Positions 1-10,653 of a stretch of 64,000 bases of DNA are shown in pieces. Origin of the DNA: Haloarcula halobia (lineage in GTDB: Archaea; Halobacteriota; Halobacteria; Halobacteriales; Haloarculaceae). Both the position numbers and the translations under genes were made by a program. The notes beneath the pieces were generated by a model. The model was not told the origin of the DNA, searched no databases, and saw nothing but the letters and a program-made list of their open reading frames with translations. Position 1 is the stretch's first letter, and every line of letters starts with the position of its first letter. The stretch covers positions 124,001 to 188,000 of the forward strand of contig NZ_CP119787.1 in NCBI RefSeq assembly GCF_029338255.1, read 5' to 3'.

Positions 1-1104
<1,104 letters not shown>

Positions 1105-1150
1105 CTAAGCCGCTACGTCACGCCGCGCGCGGTGCGGCGACGTCCCGGAA

Positions 1151-1462
1151 TCAGGACGTGGGCTCCGGGGCGTCGACCAGCACCTCGCCGTCGCCCGAGA
1201 CGCTGACCTCGAAGCCGTCGTGGGGGAAGGTTACAGTGCAGTCCGCCGCGGACTCGCCGTGTCGAACCAGCGAATCCAGCGCGTCGGAGTCGACGGTGTC
1301 ATAGAGGGGTCCGATCTCGTCGGGCTCACAGTCGGCGGCGTCGGCCAGGAGTTCCGCGACGGCCGTACTCGGGTCGACGGCCGACCAGTCGAAGCGGCGG
1401 CGAGTCAACTGCCCCGTTTGAGCCGCCTCGTCCGCATCAACTCCGACGTCACTTGTGCTCAT
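1151..1462 (-). CDS. HalOD1 output-domain protein
   Basis: A 103-residue acidic protein whose C-terminal 70 residues match the halobacterial output domain HalOD1: a helical segment with SAVDPSTAVAELLADA, then PLYDTVDSDALDSLV, then a short beta hairpin ending GDGEVLVD. HalOD1 is usually fused to response regulators in haloarchaea but is also common as a stand-alone small protein; its ligand is unknown. An AGGTGA Shine-Dalgarno-like stretch precedes the ATG, and an ACTATATGA TATA-like element lies about 40 bases upstream. A second HalOD1 protein lies at 30399-30677. Confidence 0.8.
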   Translation of the reverse strand: MSTSDVGVDADEAAQTGQLTRRRFDWSAVDPSTAVAELLADAADCEPDEIGPLYDTVDSDALDSLVRHGESAADCTVTFPHDGFEVSVSGDGEVLVDAPEPTS

Positions 1463-1662
1463 TTCGTCGTCACCTACGTACCACTACCGGCCGGGAGCTC
1501 ATATAGTCTCCCCATCATTATCGATATGTGAAACGGCCGACAGAAATAGCAGCGTGAGAATAGCGGCCCCGAAACAGGAGTATTCGCCGAACCCCGGCTC
1601 CCGTTCGCTGCGTCGGGGACGACCGGTGCGCGGATCGACGGCCGTGTCGCTGCCCGCGCGAC

Positions 1663-2808
1663 CTACAGGCCGGCGACGTCTTCGATGGCGTCCGTGAGCG
1701 CCTGGATGCTCTCGACGGTGTGTTCGCCCATGTGACCGATGCGGAACGACTCCTCGCTCAGGTCGCCGTAGCCACTGGAGAAGACCATGTCGTACTTCTC
1801 GGAGACGGCGGCCGTCGTCGCTGCGACGTCGATGTCGCGGGTGTTCTCGACGCAGGTGACCGTCTGGGACTCGTAGCCCGCCTCGGGGAAGAGGCCGAAG
1901 TGCTCGCGGGCCCACTCGCGGGTGTACTCGGCCATCTCGCGGTGGCGCCGATCGCGGGCCTGGTGGCCCTCCTCGAGCATGTGTTTCATCTGTTCGCGGT
2001 AGGCAAGCATGAGCGGGATGGCCGGCGTCGAGTGGGTCTGGCCCTTCCGGTCGTAGTAGTCCAGACAGCGCTGGAACCCGCCGTACCACGACGCGGACTC
2101 TTTGTCTAGTTCGCGCTCGTAGGCGGCGTCGCTGACCGTACAGACCGCAAGACCCGGGGGCATCGCGAAGGCCTTCTGCGTGGAGGTGAAGATGCAGTCG
2201 ATGTTGTGGGCCTCCACGTCGATGTAGTCCCCGCCCAGACAGGAGATGGCGTCGACGACGAAGTAGGTGTCCGGGTAGTCACCCAGCAGGTCGCCGATCT
2301 CCTCGATCGGGTTGCGCACGCCCGTCGAGGTCTCGTTCATCACCGCGCCGACGGCGTCGTAGTCCTCCGATTCGAGCGCCGCCTGGATGTCCTCGGGCTT
2401 GACGGCCTCGCCCCACTCGTACTCGATGCGGTCGACGTCCTTGCCCAGGCGCTCGGCGACGTTGGCCTGCCGCTCGCTGAACGCGCCGCTGGTCGGGACG
2501 AGCATCTTCTCGTCGACGAGATTGAGCGTCGTCGCCTCCCAGAACTCGGTCCCCGACGCCGTGAGGACGATGACGTCGTCGTCCGTATCGAGGAACTCCT
2601 TGGTGTCCTCGACGATGGTGGTATAGAGGTCGGTCATCCGGTCCATCCGGTGGCCGAACATCGGCTGGGCCATCGCCTCGATGACGTCGTCGCGGACCTC
2701 GGTGGGGCCGGGGAGGTACAGCGTCTTCTCGGGATAGTCGTCGGTATATTCGCGTTTTTCGGTCACGGGTGACACCTCGGTACCTGAACTCTCGTAGCCA
2801 GATGGCAT
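1663..2808 (-). CDS. Class V aminotransferase (alanine/serine-glyoxylate type)
   Basis: A PLP-dependent aminotransferase of fold type I, class V (the serine-pyruvate / alanine-glyoxylate group). The N-terminal LPGPTEV motif binds substrate. ASGTEFWEA lies at the PLP-phosphate loop, VVDAISCLGG carries the PLP-pyridine aspartate, and STQKAF carries the Schiff-base lysine. It is 381 residues from the ATG at 2808. An in-frame GTG at 2766, with GAGGTG six bases upstream, gives MTEKREY, which I recall as the usual N-terminus, so the shorter form (367 residues) may be the true one. The in-frame extension upstream of 2808 overlaps the next gene and is not coding. Confidence 0.9.
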   Translation of the reverse strand: MPSGYESSGTEVSPVTEKREYTDDYPEKTLYLPGPTEVRDDVIEAMAQPMFGHRMDRMTDLYTTIVEDTKEFLDTDDDVIVLTASGTEFWEATTLNLVDEKMLVPTSGAFSERQANVAERLGKDVDRIEYEWGEAVKPEDIQAALESEDYDAVGAVMNETSTGVRNPIEEIGDLLGDYPDTYFVVDAISCLGGDYIDVEAHNIDCIFTSTQKAFAMPPGLAVCTVSDAAYERELDKESASWYGGFQRCLDYYDRKGQTHSTPAIPLMLAYREQMKHMLEEGHQARDRRHREMAEYTREWAREHFGLFPEAGYESQTVTCVENTRDIDVAATTAAVSEKYDMVFSSGYGDLSEESFRIGHMGEHTVESIQALTDAIEDVAGL

Positions 2809-2831
2809 GGTAGTTTTGATACCGGCGCGAG

Positions 2832-3323
2832 TCAGGCCTCGAGACGACCCCGAATTCTGCGGGCAGCGAAGAGCAGGAGGGCGGCGTAGACCACCGGGCC
2901 GACGAGGACGCCCACTCCGACGGACCGCCCGCCGAGTGCGGCGACCACCCAGAGGGCGAATGGCGCGAGCGCGAGCAGCTGGACGCCGCGGTCGACGGCG
3001 TCCGCGAACGTCTCGCGCTGGGCGGCCAGATACCCGACGGCGACGACGGCGACCAGGTACAGCAACGTGGTCCCCGGCGGCGAGACGACCGGGAGCGTGA
3101 ACAGGGCGACGGCCCCGAGCACGATGCCGGCGGCCGACGGGCCGTACTCGCTGTCGCCGACGACGACCAGGACGTCGTCCGCGTCGCCCCGCTCTAAGGC
3201 CGACGCCAGGTCCGACCCGCCCGCGTCGACCGGCTCCTCGAAGTCCGCGCCACAGTGCATACACCAGGTGGCCGTCGAGCTCACCTTCTCGTTACAGTGG
3301 GGGCAGCGAGGGTCAGGGCGCAT
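2832..3323 (-). CDS. Zinc-ribbon membrane protein
   Basis: 163 residues from the ATG at 3323. The N-terminus has a zinc ribbon of the CPHC...CMHC type (about residues 6-26). A hydrophilic linker follows, and then four hydrophobic stretches that look like membrane helices (from about AAGIVLGAVALFTLPVV onward), ending in an arginine-rich tail. This architecture is common in haloarchaeal proteins of unknown function. It lies 23 bases upstream of the aminotransferase start on the same strand, so the two may be cotranscribed. A longer in-frame start at 3428 was rejected because the extension is basic and unlike haloarchaeal protein. Confidence 0.75.
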   Translation of the reverse strand: MRPDPRCPHCNEKVSSTATWCMHCGADFEEPVDAGGSDLASALERGDADDVLVVVGDSEYGPSAAGIVLGAVALFTLPVVSPPGTTLLYLVAVVAVGYLAAQRETFADAVDRGVQLLALAPFALWVVAALGGRSVGVGVLVGPVVYAALLLFAARRIRGRLEA

Positions 3324-3518
3324 CACCAGTCCTGTCGGTCGACGGGAAGTTAGCCGTTTGGGTTCCCCGTCCGGGGGGTCGCACACTCGGCGATGGACTG
3401 CAAGGGGACCTGGTAGCGAGACGGGCACCGAATACGGCCTGACCGGCGCAAGTGCCCACAGCAGGCCGTCAGCGCCGGTTTTCCACGCTCAGGCCGTCCG
3501 CGTTATGTTCCCCGGTCA

Positions 3519-3527
3519 CTTATAATC
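3519..3527 (+). promoter_or_regulatory. TATA box of the kaiC-LOV kinase operon
   Basis: CTTATAATC is centred 26 bases before the ATG at 3549. This is the spacing at which an archaeal transcript would start at or next to the start codon, so the operon is probably leaderless. Confidence 0.6.
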
Positions 3528-3548
3528 ACAGACGCCCTTGGCGCCCCT

Positions 3549-5027
3549 ATGTCCACCGAGGGGCTTTCCAAGATTCCATCCGGGACGCCGGGGCTCGACA
3601 GCGTGCTGCGGGGCGGGGTGCCGGAAGCGCATACGACAATCGTCTACGGCGGTCCGGGGACGGGAAAGACGATCCTCGCGCTGCAGTACCTCGCCGCCGG
3701 CGGGGACGGCCTGTACGTCGGCTTCGAAGAGCGAGAGCGGGAACTCCGACGGAACGCCGCGGCGCTCGGCATCGACCTCTCGGACGTCCGCATCCTCGAC
3801 CTCAGTCCGAAGGGCGAGCAGTTCTTCACCGACGAGTCCTACACCGTGTTCCCGACCGAGGAGGTCGACGGCGAGGACCTGCTCGACCGGATCGCGTCGG
3901 AACTCGAGACGAGCGACGTCGACCGCCTCGTCGTCGACCCGCTCTCGGAGCTCCGGGCGCTCCTTCCCGACGACTTCCAGTTCCGACGCAAGATAACGTC
4001 GCTGTTCAACGCCCTCACCAACCGCGGCGTCACCACGGTCTGTACCGCCCAGCCACCGGCCGACCCCGACGGCGACGACGACCTCCAGTTCCTCGGGAAC
4101 ACCGTCGTCGAACTCCGGCGGACGACCGAGCAGCGGACGCTGGAGGTGACGAAGTACCGGGGTTCGGGGTTCGCGTCCGGCGTCCACACCTATCGCATCC
4201 ACGCGGGCACCGGCGCCCGCGTCTACCCGAAACTCGTTCCGGGCGACCACGAGCAGACCCACGAGCGCGACCAGCTGTCCTCGGACGTCCCCGAACTGGA
4301 CGCCCTGCTGCACGGGGGCATCGAGCGCGGGTCCGTGACAGTCATCTCCGGGCCGTCCGGCGTCGGGAAGACGACCACCGGGTCACAGTTCGTCCAGGCC
4401 GCCGCGGACAGGGGCGAGCGGGGGCTGGTCTACCTCTTCGAGGAGCTCCGCGCGGACTACCTGTATCGGTCGACTGCGCTGGGCATGGAGCTGGAATCGT
4501 TCGTCGACGCCGGCGAGCTCGAGGTCGAGGAGGTGGAGACTCTCACCCGGACTCCCGACGAGTTCGCCGCGCACGTCCGGGAGGCAGTCGAGGAGCGTGA
4601 CATCGGGTTCGTCATGCTCGACGGCATCGCGGGCTACCGTCAGGGATTGCGCGGCGAGGAGTCGACGGCGGCGCTGACCCGGGAGCTACACGCGCTCTGT
4701 CGATACCTGAAACGGATGGGGGTGACCGTCGTGCTCATCGAGGAGATCCAGTACGTGACCGGCGAGTTCTCGCCGACGGCCCACGAGATCAGCTATCTGG
4801 CGGACAACATCGTGTTCCTGCGCTATCTCGAGACGGAGGGCCGACTGGAGAAAGCCATCGGCGTCCTGAAGAAGCGATACGGCGGGTTCGAGAAATCGCT
4901 GCGGTGGTTCTCCATCGAGTCCGGGGAGGGCCTGCAGGTCGGTGAGGCGCTCGCGGGGTACCAGGGGCTGTTGACCGGCATCGCCGAACCCGTAGACGGG
5001 CAGGACAGCGACCCGCCACGGGAGTAG
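3549..5027 (+). CDS. KaiC-like two-domain RecA-superfamily ATPase
   Basis: A 492-residue protein with two KaiC/RadA-type ATPase domains. Domain 1 has Walker A GGPGTGKT at residues 34-41, the paired glutamates of GFEER at 60-61 and a Walker B ending DRLVVD at 130. Domain 2 has Walker A GPSGVGKT at 268-275, LFEEL and VMLDGI. I do not see the cyanobacterial KaiC phosphorylation-site segment in domain 2. In haloarchaea such proteins accompany signalling genes and are expressed in a light/dark-dependent way in some species. The gene sits 8 bases before a LOV-domain histidine kinase, so the two are one operon. The function is likely signal integration; the partner is inferred from position only. 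Confidence 0.88.
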   Translation: MSTEGLSKIPSGTPGLDSVLRGGVPEAHTTIVYGGPGTGKTILALQYLAAGGDGLYVGFEERERELRRNAAALGIDLSDVRILDLSPKGEQFFTDESYTVFPTEEVDGEDLLDRIASELETSDVDRLVVDPLSELRALLPDDFQFRRKITSLFNALTNRGVTTVCTAQPPADPDGDDDLQFLGNTVVELRRTTEQRTLEVTKYRGSGFASGVHTYRIHAGTGARVYPKLVPGDHEQTHERDQLSSDVPELDALLHGGIERGSVTVISGPSGVGKTTTGSQFVQAAADRGERGLVYLFEELRADYLYRSTALGMELESFVDAGELEVEEVETLTRTPDEFAAHVREAVEERDIGFVMLDGIAGYRQGLRGEESTAALTRELHALCRYLKRMGVTVVLIEEIQYVTGEFSPTAHEISYLADNIVFLRYLETEGRLEKAIGVLKKRYGGFEKSLRWFSIESGEGLQVGEALAGYQGLLTGIAEPVDGQDSDPPRE

Positions 5028-5035
5028 GACCACAC

Positions 5036-7207
5036 ATGGACCGGAACAGTAGCCCATCTGACACGAAAGTCGGCCTCGATATCACTCGGGACCGGAATCG
5101 TGAGTTGCTCGAGAAGCTGTTCGAGGCGTGTGACGTCGTCGAGTTCTCGGGTGCCGTCCCGGACGGGACCGACGTGTGCATCGTCGACGAAGCCGCCATA
5201 GGGCGGTCACCGGGGCGGTTCGAGACGTGGCAGACCGAGCAGTCGCCGGTGTTTGCCCCGGTGGCGCTCCTGTCTGAGACCGACGACCGGACGTTCGGGG
5301 ACCTGCCGACGTCCATCGATTCCGTGCTGCGGATACCGATGCCCAAGGCGGAGCTCAGCGACCGCATCGACAACCTCCTGCAGATGCGGGACTTCTCGCG
5401 GGAGCTCGTCGCGGAACGACAGCTGACAGAGCTCGTGTTCGAGTCGAGCCCGCTGGCGAAGCTCGTCCTCGACCCCGACGGGACGGTGGTCAGGGCCAAC
5501 CGGCGAGCCGGCGCGCTCTTCGAGTCGACACCGGCGGACCTGGTCGGAACGAAGTACCACGCCGGCAACTGGACGGCGGTCCGGATGGACGGGTCCGAGA
5601 TTCCACGCGAAGAGCGGGCGCTCACGCGAGTCCTCGAGACCGGCCAGTCGGTCTACGAGTACGAGCACGTCATCTCGCGCCCCGGCGAAGACGACATTTG
5701 GGTGTCGGTGAACATGGCCCCGATTCTGGACGAGTCGGGCGGGATAGCGTACGTCGTCGCCGTGCTCGAGGACGTGACGGTACGACACACCCAGGCACAG
5801 GAACGCGAGCGGCAGGTGGACCTGTTCCGGAAGGCCCAGGCCATCGCGAAGGTGGGGGCCTGGGAGTACGACGCCCAGCAGGACAGCGTCTACCTGACGG
5901 CGGAGGTGTACGAAATCCTCGGCCTCGAACCCGGGACCACGCTGACGATGGACGCGATGTTCGACCAGTACAACCCGGCCGACCGAGAGACGGTGCGGGC
6001 CGCATTCCGGCGGGCGCTCGACGACGGTGAACCCTACGACGTGAAACTTCGCGTCGCCGTCGACGACGGGGCGGAACGCTGGGTCCGTACCCGCGGGGAG
6101 CCACAGCGCGAGAACGGCGACGTGGTCCGCGTCCGCGGAACCGTCCAGGACATCACCGAACAGAAACGTCGAGAGGAGCGCCTGCACCAGATGACCGACG
6201 CTGTGGACAAGGCGCCGATCGGGATCGTCCTGAGCGACCCCACGCAGGACGACAACCCGCTCGTCTACGTCAACGAGGGGTTCGTGGAGGTGACCGGCTA
6301 CGAGCGCGAGGCGGCGACCGGCCGCAACTGCCGGTTCCTCCAGGGCGAGAAGACCGACCCGGAGACGGTCGCGCGGCTCCGCCGGAAGATAGACGCCGAG
6401 GAACCGGTCACGGTCACGGTTCGGAACTACCGCGCCGACGGAACCGACTTCTGGAACCGGGTCGAGGTGGCGCCGATCAGGGACGAGTCGGGGACCGTGG
6501 TCAACTTCATCGGCTTCCAGCAGGACGTGACCGAGCGGGTGGAGCGACAGCGACAGATAAAACTGCTCGACCGCTATCTCAGACACAACATCCTCAACAA
6601 GATGAACGTGGTCAACGGCCTCGCCGAGTCGATACAACGGGTGGGCGACCCACCGGTGACGGACTACGCGACCACCATCGAGGAGGCGGGCCAGACGCTG
6701 CTCCAGAACATGGAGAAAGAGCGGGAGGTGACGAAGCTGCTCCGGTCGGACCCGGAGCCGTCGCCGACCGGGCTGATGTCGCTCCTGCGACCGGTCGTGG
6801 CCGAGCTCGCAGACCGGTATCCCGACGCGACCATCGGCCTGTCGGGTCCGGAGTCGGTGACGGTCACCGGGATAGCCGCCCTCGAACAGGCGTTCAAAGA
6901 GCTCGTCGACAACGCCATCGAGCACAACGGCAGCGCGTCACCGACGGTCGAGGTGACGGTCGACCCCGGGCCCGACACCGTCAGCGTCCGGGTGGCGGAC
7001 GACGGCCCCGGCATCCCGGAGATGGAGGCCGACGTGCTGCTGGACGCCGGTTCGGAGAGCGAGGTGTACCACGGGAAGGGGCTGGGGCTCTGGCTGGTCT
7101 ACCTGGTCGTGACCCGCTCCGGTGGCAGCCTCGAGTTCGACGCCCCGGACGACGGCGGGGGCGTGGTCGTGGTCGAACTCCAGCGCGCGGACGAACCCGC
7201 CGGCTGA
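5036..7207 (+). CDS. LOV/PAS-domain sensor histidine kinase
   Basis: 723 residues, soluble, with no membrane helices. Residues 1-125 look like a receiver-type fold without a clear phosphoacceptor. They are followed by two PAS domains (about 128-250 and 260-378) and then a LOV-type PAS (about 385-500). The LOV-type PAS has the flavin-adduct motif GRNCRFLQG with Cys432, Asn464 and Asn474 in the RADGTDFWN region, and Gln495/496 in FIGFQQD. The kinase core has the haloarchaeal H-box YLRHNILNKMN (His517) and HATPase motifs ELVDNAIEHNG, DDGPGIP and GKGLGLWLV. No receiver output follows, so the response partner is encoded elsewhere or is the KaiC-like ATPase upstream. Blue-light sensing is inferred from the intact cysteine. 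Confidence 0.92.
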   Translation: MDRNSSPSDTKVGLDITRDRNRELLEKLFEACDVVEFSGAVPDGTDVCIVDEAAIGRSPGRFETWQTEQSPVFAPVALLSETDDRTFGDLPTSIDSVLRIPMPKAELSDRIDNLLQMRDFSRELVAERQLTELVFESSPLAKLVLDPDGTVVRANRRAGALFESTPADLVGTKYHAGNWTAVRMDGSEIPREERALTRVLETGQSVYEYEHVISRPGEDDIWVSVNMAPILDESGGIAYVVAVLEDVTVRHTQAQERERQVDLFRKAQAIAKVGAWEYDAQQDSVYLTAEVYEILGLEPGTTLTMDAMFDQYNPADRETVRAAFRRALDDGEPYDVKLRVAVDDGAERWVRTRGEPQRENGDVVRVRGTVQDITEQKRREERLHQMTDAVDKAPIGIVLSDPTQDDNPLVYVNEGFVEVTGYEREAATGRNCRFLQGEKTDPETVARLRRKIDAEEPVTVTVRNYRADGTDFWNRVEVAPIRDESGTVVNFIGFQQDVTERVERQRQIKLLDRYLRHNILNKMNVVNGLAESIQRVGDPPVTDYATTIEEAGQTLLQNMEKEREVTKLLRSDPEPSPTGLMSLLRPVVAELADRYPDATIGLSGPESVTVTGIAALEQAFKELVDNAIEHNGSASPTVEVTVDPGPDTVSVRVADDGPGIPEMEADVLLDAGSESEVYHGKGLGLWLVYLVVTRSGGSLEFDAPDDGGGVVVVELQRADEPAG

Positions 7208-7345
7208 CGCCTCGAGCGACACGGAAGTGTAAGCGAGAGCCGGCGTCGGGCGGCCTGGCGACGGCGTGTCCGGCTGGACTCACGGCCGTGACCGCGACGG
7301 CCCCGACAGGCGCACATTCAAATCCCAGCACGCACAACGGGAGGT

Positions 7346-7942
7346 ATGGACTGGGTCGAACGGGCCGGGGACCTCCTGTACGACGGGGAGACTATCGAGA
7401 CGGAGGTCCGCGTGGGTTCGGGCGGTCTGGTGGTGACGAGTCACCGCGTGCTCGCGTTCACGCCCGACCGCGACGGGCCGAACTACCGTGCCGTCGACCG
7501 GCCGAACGTCGAAGGCGTCGACGTGACGACGAGCGGCGAACCGGCGTTCCTAGAGCAGGGCCTCAAGGCTCTCGTCGCCGGCGTCGTCCTCGTCGCGGCG
7601 GGGCAGTTCGTCAGCTTCGATAGCATGGTCGCGGACGTCTCGGTCGGCGGCGGCCAGGCGGCCAGCGCCGTCGGTATCGGTCAGATGCTGGGCCTGCTCC
7701 AGACCATGCTGACCCTGCTTGCCCAGCTCGACGACCTCATGCAGCTGTTCGGCGGCCTGGCGCTGGCGCTTTCGGCCGTCGTGCTGGCCGTGTACGCGTG
7801 GAGCCGGGAACGTGTGCTCGTCGTGCGCGTGGCCGGCGACGAGGACCTCACGCTGTCGGCGCCCGGGGACGAGGACACCGTCGACCGGATCGGCGCGGCC
7901 CTCCGGCCCGGGGACGCCCCCGCCGACGACCCGCTCCCGTGA
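7346..7942 (+). CDS. Membrane protein, PH-like N-terminus, function unknown
   Basis: 198 residues. The first about 60 residues (LLYDGETIETEVRVGSGG, then LVVTSHRVLAFTP) resemble a bacterial PH-like fold in which the LVVTSHRVL segment is typical. Two hydrophobic segments follow (about 70-92 and 135-155), separated by a Gly/Leu-rich loop (GIGQMLGLLQTMLTLLAQ), and an acidic tail. I do not recognise a precise family. The next gene, uvrC, starts 33 bases downstream on the same strand. Confidence 0.7.
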   Translation: MDWVERAGDLLYDGETIETEVRVGSGGLVVTSHRVLAFTPDRDGPNYRAVDRPNVEGVDVTTSGEPAFLEQGLKALVAGVVLVAAGQFVSFDSMVADVSVGGGQAASAVGIGQMLGLLQTMLTLLAQLDDLMQLFGGLALALSAVVLAVYAWSRERVLVVRVAGDEDLTLSAPGDEDTVDRIGAALRPGDAPADDPLP

Positions 7943-7975
7943 CGTTCAACTCCGCCGAGCGCCAACCCCGGGGTG

Positions 7976-9712
7976 ATGGACACAGCGGCGGTCCGCGACC
8001 GTGCCGGTGAACTCCCCCGCGAGCCGGGGGTCTACCAGTTCGAGACCGACGCGGACCGGGTGCTCTACGTGGGGAAGGCCGTCGACCTGCGGAGTCGCGT
8101 CCGGTCGTACGCCGACCCGCGCGGGACCCGCATCGCGAAGATGGTCGCGCGAGCCGACCGCATCGACTTCGCGGTCACCGACACGGAGACCCAGGCGCTC
8201 CTGCTCGAGGCCAACCTCATCAAGCGCCACCGGCCGCCCTACAACGTCCGCCTGAAAGACGACAAGTCCTACCCGCTGGTGCAACTCACCGACCACCCCG
8301 TCCCGCGAATCGAGGTGACCCGCGACCCCGAGGAGGGAGCGACGGTGTACGGCCCGTTCACCGACAAGGGCCGGGTGGAGACGGTCATCAAGGCGCTCCG
8401 GGAGACGTACGGCCTGCGGGGGTGTTCGGACCACAAGTACAGCACGCGCGAACGCCCCTGTCTGGACTACGAGATGGGCATCTGTACCGCCCCCTGTACC
8501 GGCGAGATCAGCGGGGACGCGTACGCCCAGGACGTCGAGTCGGTGACCCGCTTCTTCGAGGGCGAGACGGGCGTCCTCTCGGACCCGTTGCGCCGGGAGA
8601 TGGAGGCCGCCGCCGCGGCCCGGGAGTTCGAGCGGGCCGCCAACCTCAGGGACAAGCTCGACGCCGTCGAGGCCTTCCACAGCGGCGGGGACAGCGCCGT
8701 CAGCGACACGACCCACTCGGCGACGACCGACGTGCTGGGCGTTGCCGTCGAAGGCGAGAGCGCGATCGTCGCCCGCCTGCACGCCGAGGGCGGCAAGCTC
8801 GTCGACCGCTCGCGCCACACGCTCGAGGCCCCCGACGGCGAGGGCGCCGCGGGCGTCTACCGGGCGTTCATCCCGCAGTACTACGCCGAACGCGAGCTGC
8901 CGGACGCCATCCTCTGTGCGGAAGCCCCCGCCGACGCCGAACTGGAGGGCTGGCTGGAGGACGAGGGCGTGGCCCTGCGGGTCCCCGGTGCCGGCCGGGA
9001 GGCGACGCTGGTCGACCTCGCCCTCAAGAACGCCCGCCAGCGGGGGGGCACCGACGACGGTGTGGGGCGACTCGCCGACGCGCTCGGTATCGCCCGGCCC
9101 GAGCGCATCGAGGGGTTCGACGTGAGCCACGCCCACGGCAAGAGCGTCGTCGGGTCGAACGTCACGTTCGTCGACGGCCAGCCGGAGACGTCGGGCTACC
9201 GGCGGAAGAAGCTCACCGAGCGCAACGACGACTACGCGAACATGCGTGACCTCGTCCGGTGGCGGGCGACGCGTGCGCTCGAAGGCAGGGACGACAGACC
9301 CGACCCGGACCTGCTGCTCATCGACGGCGGCGACGGCCAGCTGGGCGCGGCCCGCGACGCGCTGGCCGAGACGGGGTGGGACGTCCCGGCCGTCGCGCTC
9401 GCGAAAGACGAGGAGCGCGTCGTCACGCCCGACGGGGTCTACGACTGGCCCGACGACGCCGCTCATCTGCACCTGCTCCAGCGCGTCCGGGACGAGGCCC
9501 ACCGCTTTGCCGTCCAGTACCACCAGACGCTCCGGGACGACGTCTCGACGGCGCTCGACGACGTGCCCGGCGTCGGCCCGAAGACGCGGACTCGCCTGCT
9601 CCGGCGCTTTGGCAGCGTCGACGGGGTCAGGGCCGCGTCGGTGGACGAACTGACCGCGGTCGAGGGCGTCGGCGAGGCCACGGCGGAGACGATTCGTACC
9701 CGGCTGGGCTGA
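7976..9712 (+). CDS. uvrC: UvrABC system protein C
   Basis: Makes the two incisions in nucleotide-excision repair. Domains in order: GIY-YIG nuclease (EPGVYQFE through [12 protein letters not shown], about residues 12-35), the cysteine cluster around [27 protein letters not shown] (140-175), the UVR motif for UvrB contact ([12 protein letters not shown], about 220), the RNase H-like endonuclease domain ([12 protein letters not shown], with [12 protein letters not shown] later) and a C-terminal HhH pair ([13 protein letters not shown] and [12 protein letters not shown]). It is 578 residues from the ATG at 7976; a GTG directly before it is also in frame. The partner uvrB is at 26871-28934; uvrA is not in the window. 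Confidence 0.96.
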   Translation: MDTAAVRDRAGELPREPGVYQFETDADRVLYVGKAVDLRSRVRSYADPRGTRIAKMVARADRIDFAVTDTETQALLLEANLIKRHRPPYNVRLKDDKSYPLVQLTDHPVPRIEVTRDPEEGATVYGPFTDKGRVETVIKALRETYGLRGCSDHKYSTRERPCLDYEMGICTAPCTGEISGDAYAQDVESVTRFFEGETGVLSDPLRREMEAAAAAREFERAANLRDKLDAVEAFHSGGDSAVSDTTHSATTDVLGVAVEGESAIVARLHAEGGKLVDRSRHTLEAPDGEGAAGVYRAFIPQYYAERELPDAILCAEAPADAELEGWLEDEGVALRVPGAGREATLVDLALKNARQRGGTDDGVGRLADALGIARPERIEGFDVSHAHGKSVVGSNVTFVDGQPETSGYRRKKLTERNDDYANMRDLVRWRATRALEGRDDRPDPDLLLIDGGDGQLGAARDALAETGWDVPAVALAKDEERVVTPDGVYDWPDDAAHLHLLQRVRDEAHRFAVQYHQTLRDDVSTALDDVPGVGPKTRTRLLRRFGSVDGVRAASVDELTAVEGVGEATAETIRTRLG

Positions 9713-10653
9713 TTCTGTATAGCGGGGAGCGATATATCGCACAGAACGTACGGTCTGCTAGCGAGTGCCCGAATACGACGGATTCGTGGCCCAGAGCCGT
9801 TCTCGGTCCCGATGTTACGCGTCGGCCGGCGGACCACCGCTGGCGGTCCGGCACTTCTCCGCGCACTGACCGCGGGCGTAGACCGGCGGCTGGCCGACAG
9901 GCAGGTCTCGCCGGGATCGCCCCGCTATCGGCGGTCACCCCGGCCACGGCAGGGGCTTCGCTCACCCTGGCCCCACTACGCTCGGGGCGGAACTGCAGGG
10001 CCCGCAGCGAGTCGGGCCGCCGGTCCCGACGCCCCGGAGGCCAGACCGGAGAGACGGCGCGTACACGAAAAGCGACCTCTACCTGTCGGACCTGGACCGG
10101 AGGGACGTTCGGCGCCGGTTCGCTGTGCCACATCCCGAGAGGGTCGTCGACATCGAACGGACTGGCCGTCTGCCGCTGGCCGGGCCGACGGGCACCGCCG
10201 GACCAGACGGGTCGGCCTGTCTCCGGGCGGACGTCGTCTGGCACCGGGGCGGCCACCACCCCGACGACGGATCGGTTCGGCGGTCACACTGTTTCGAGCG
10301 GCGCGAGTGGAGACGACCCGGCGCGCCGCGGGCCAGTCGGCCTCGGTCCCTGTCGGCACACTGCCCGACGGGAGAGCCGTTCGGGCGTGTGGATTCCGCT
10401 CCGATGTCGGTTGGGACGAATTCGCCCGATTTCGGCCAGCAGACACTCCCGGAACCCACAGCTCTGTTACGGGGTGAATCGGGGGCGTCTGACGCTGTAC
10501 ACTTGCAGCCGCTATACGAAATCGCCTGCTGGCCGGTGAGCCCGGACAGAGAACGACCCCGGGCAAGAGCACGCGCGCTGTCTCGAGTTCGGTATCAGAA
10601 CCCCGCGACGGGGGCACCGAAGCGATTTCAACGGCCCCCACCTAGCCACAGCC
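9713..10653 (+). other. 941-base gap with no recognisable gene
   Basis: Open frames run through this stretch on both strands, but their translations are rich in Arg, Pro and Ser and lack the acidic composition and codon pattern of the neighbours, so I regard them as chance. A perfect 12-base palindrome, GCGATATATCGC (9729-9740), lies just after uvrC and could be a TATA/operator element. No tRNA, rRNA or RNase P signature was seen. Confidence 0.5.

Noticed and set aside
9259-10539. Open frame of 426 codons across uvrC and the gap
   Set aside because: It is a shadow of uvrC in its first part and Arg/Pro-rich in the gap; it lacks haloarchaeal composition.
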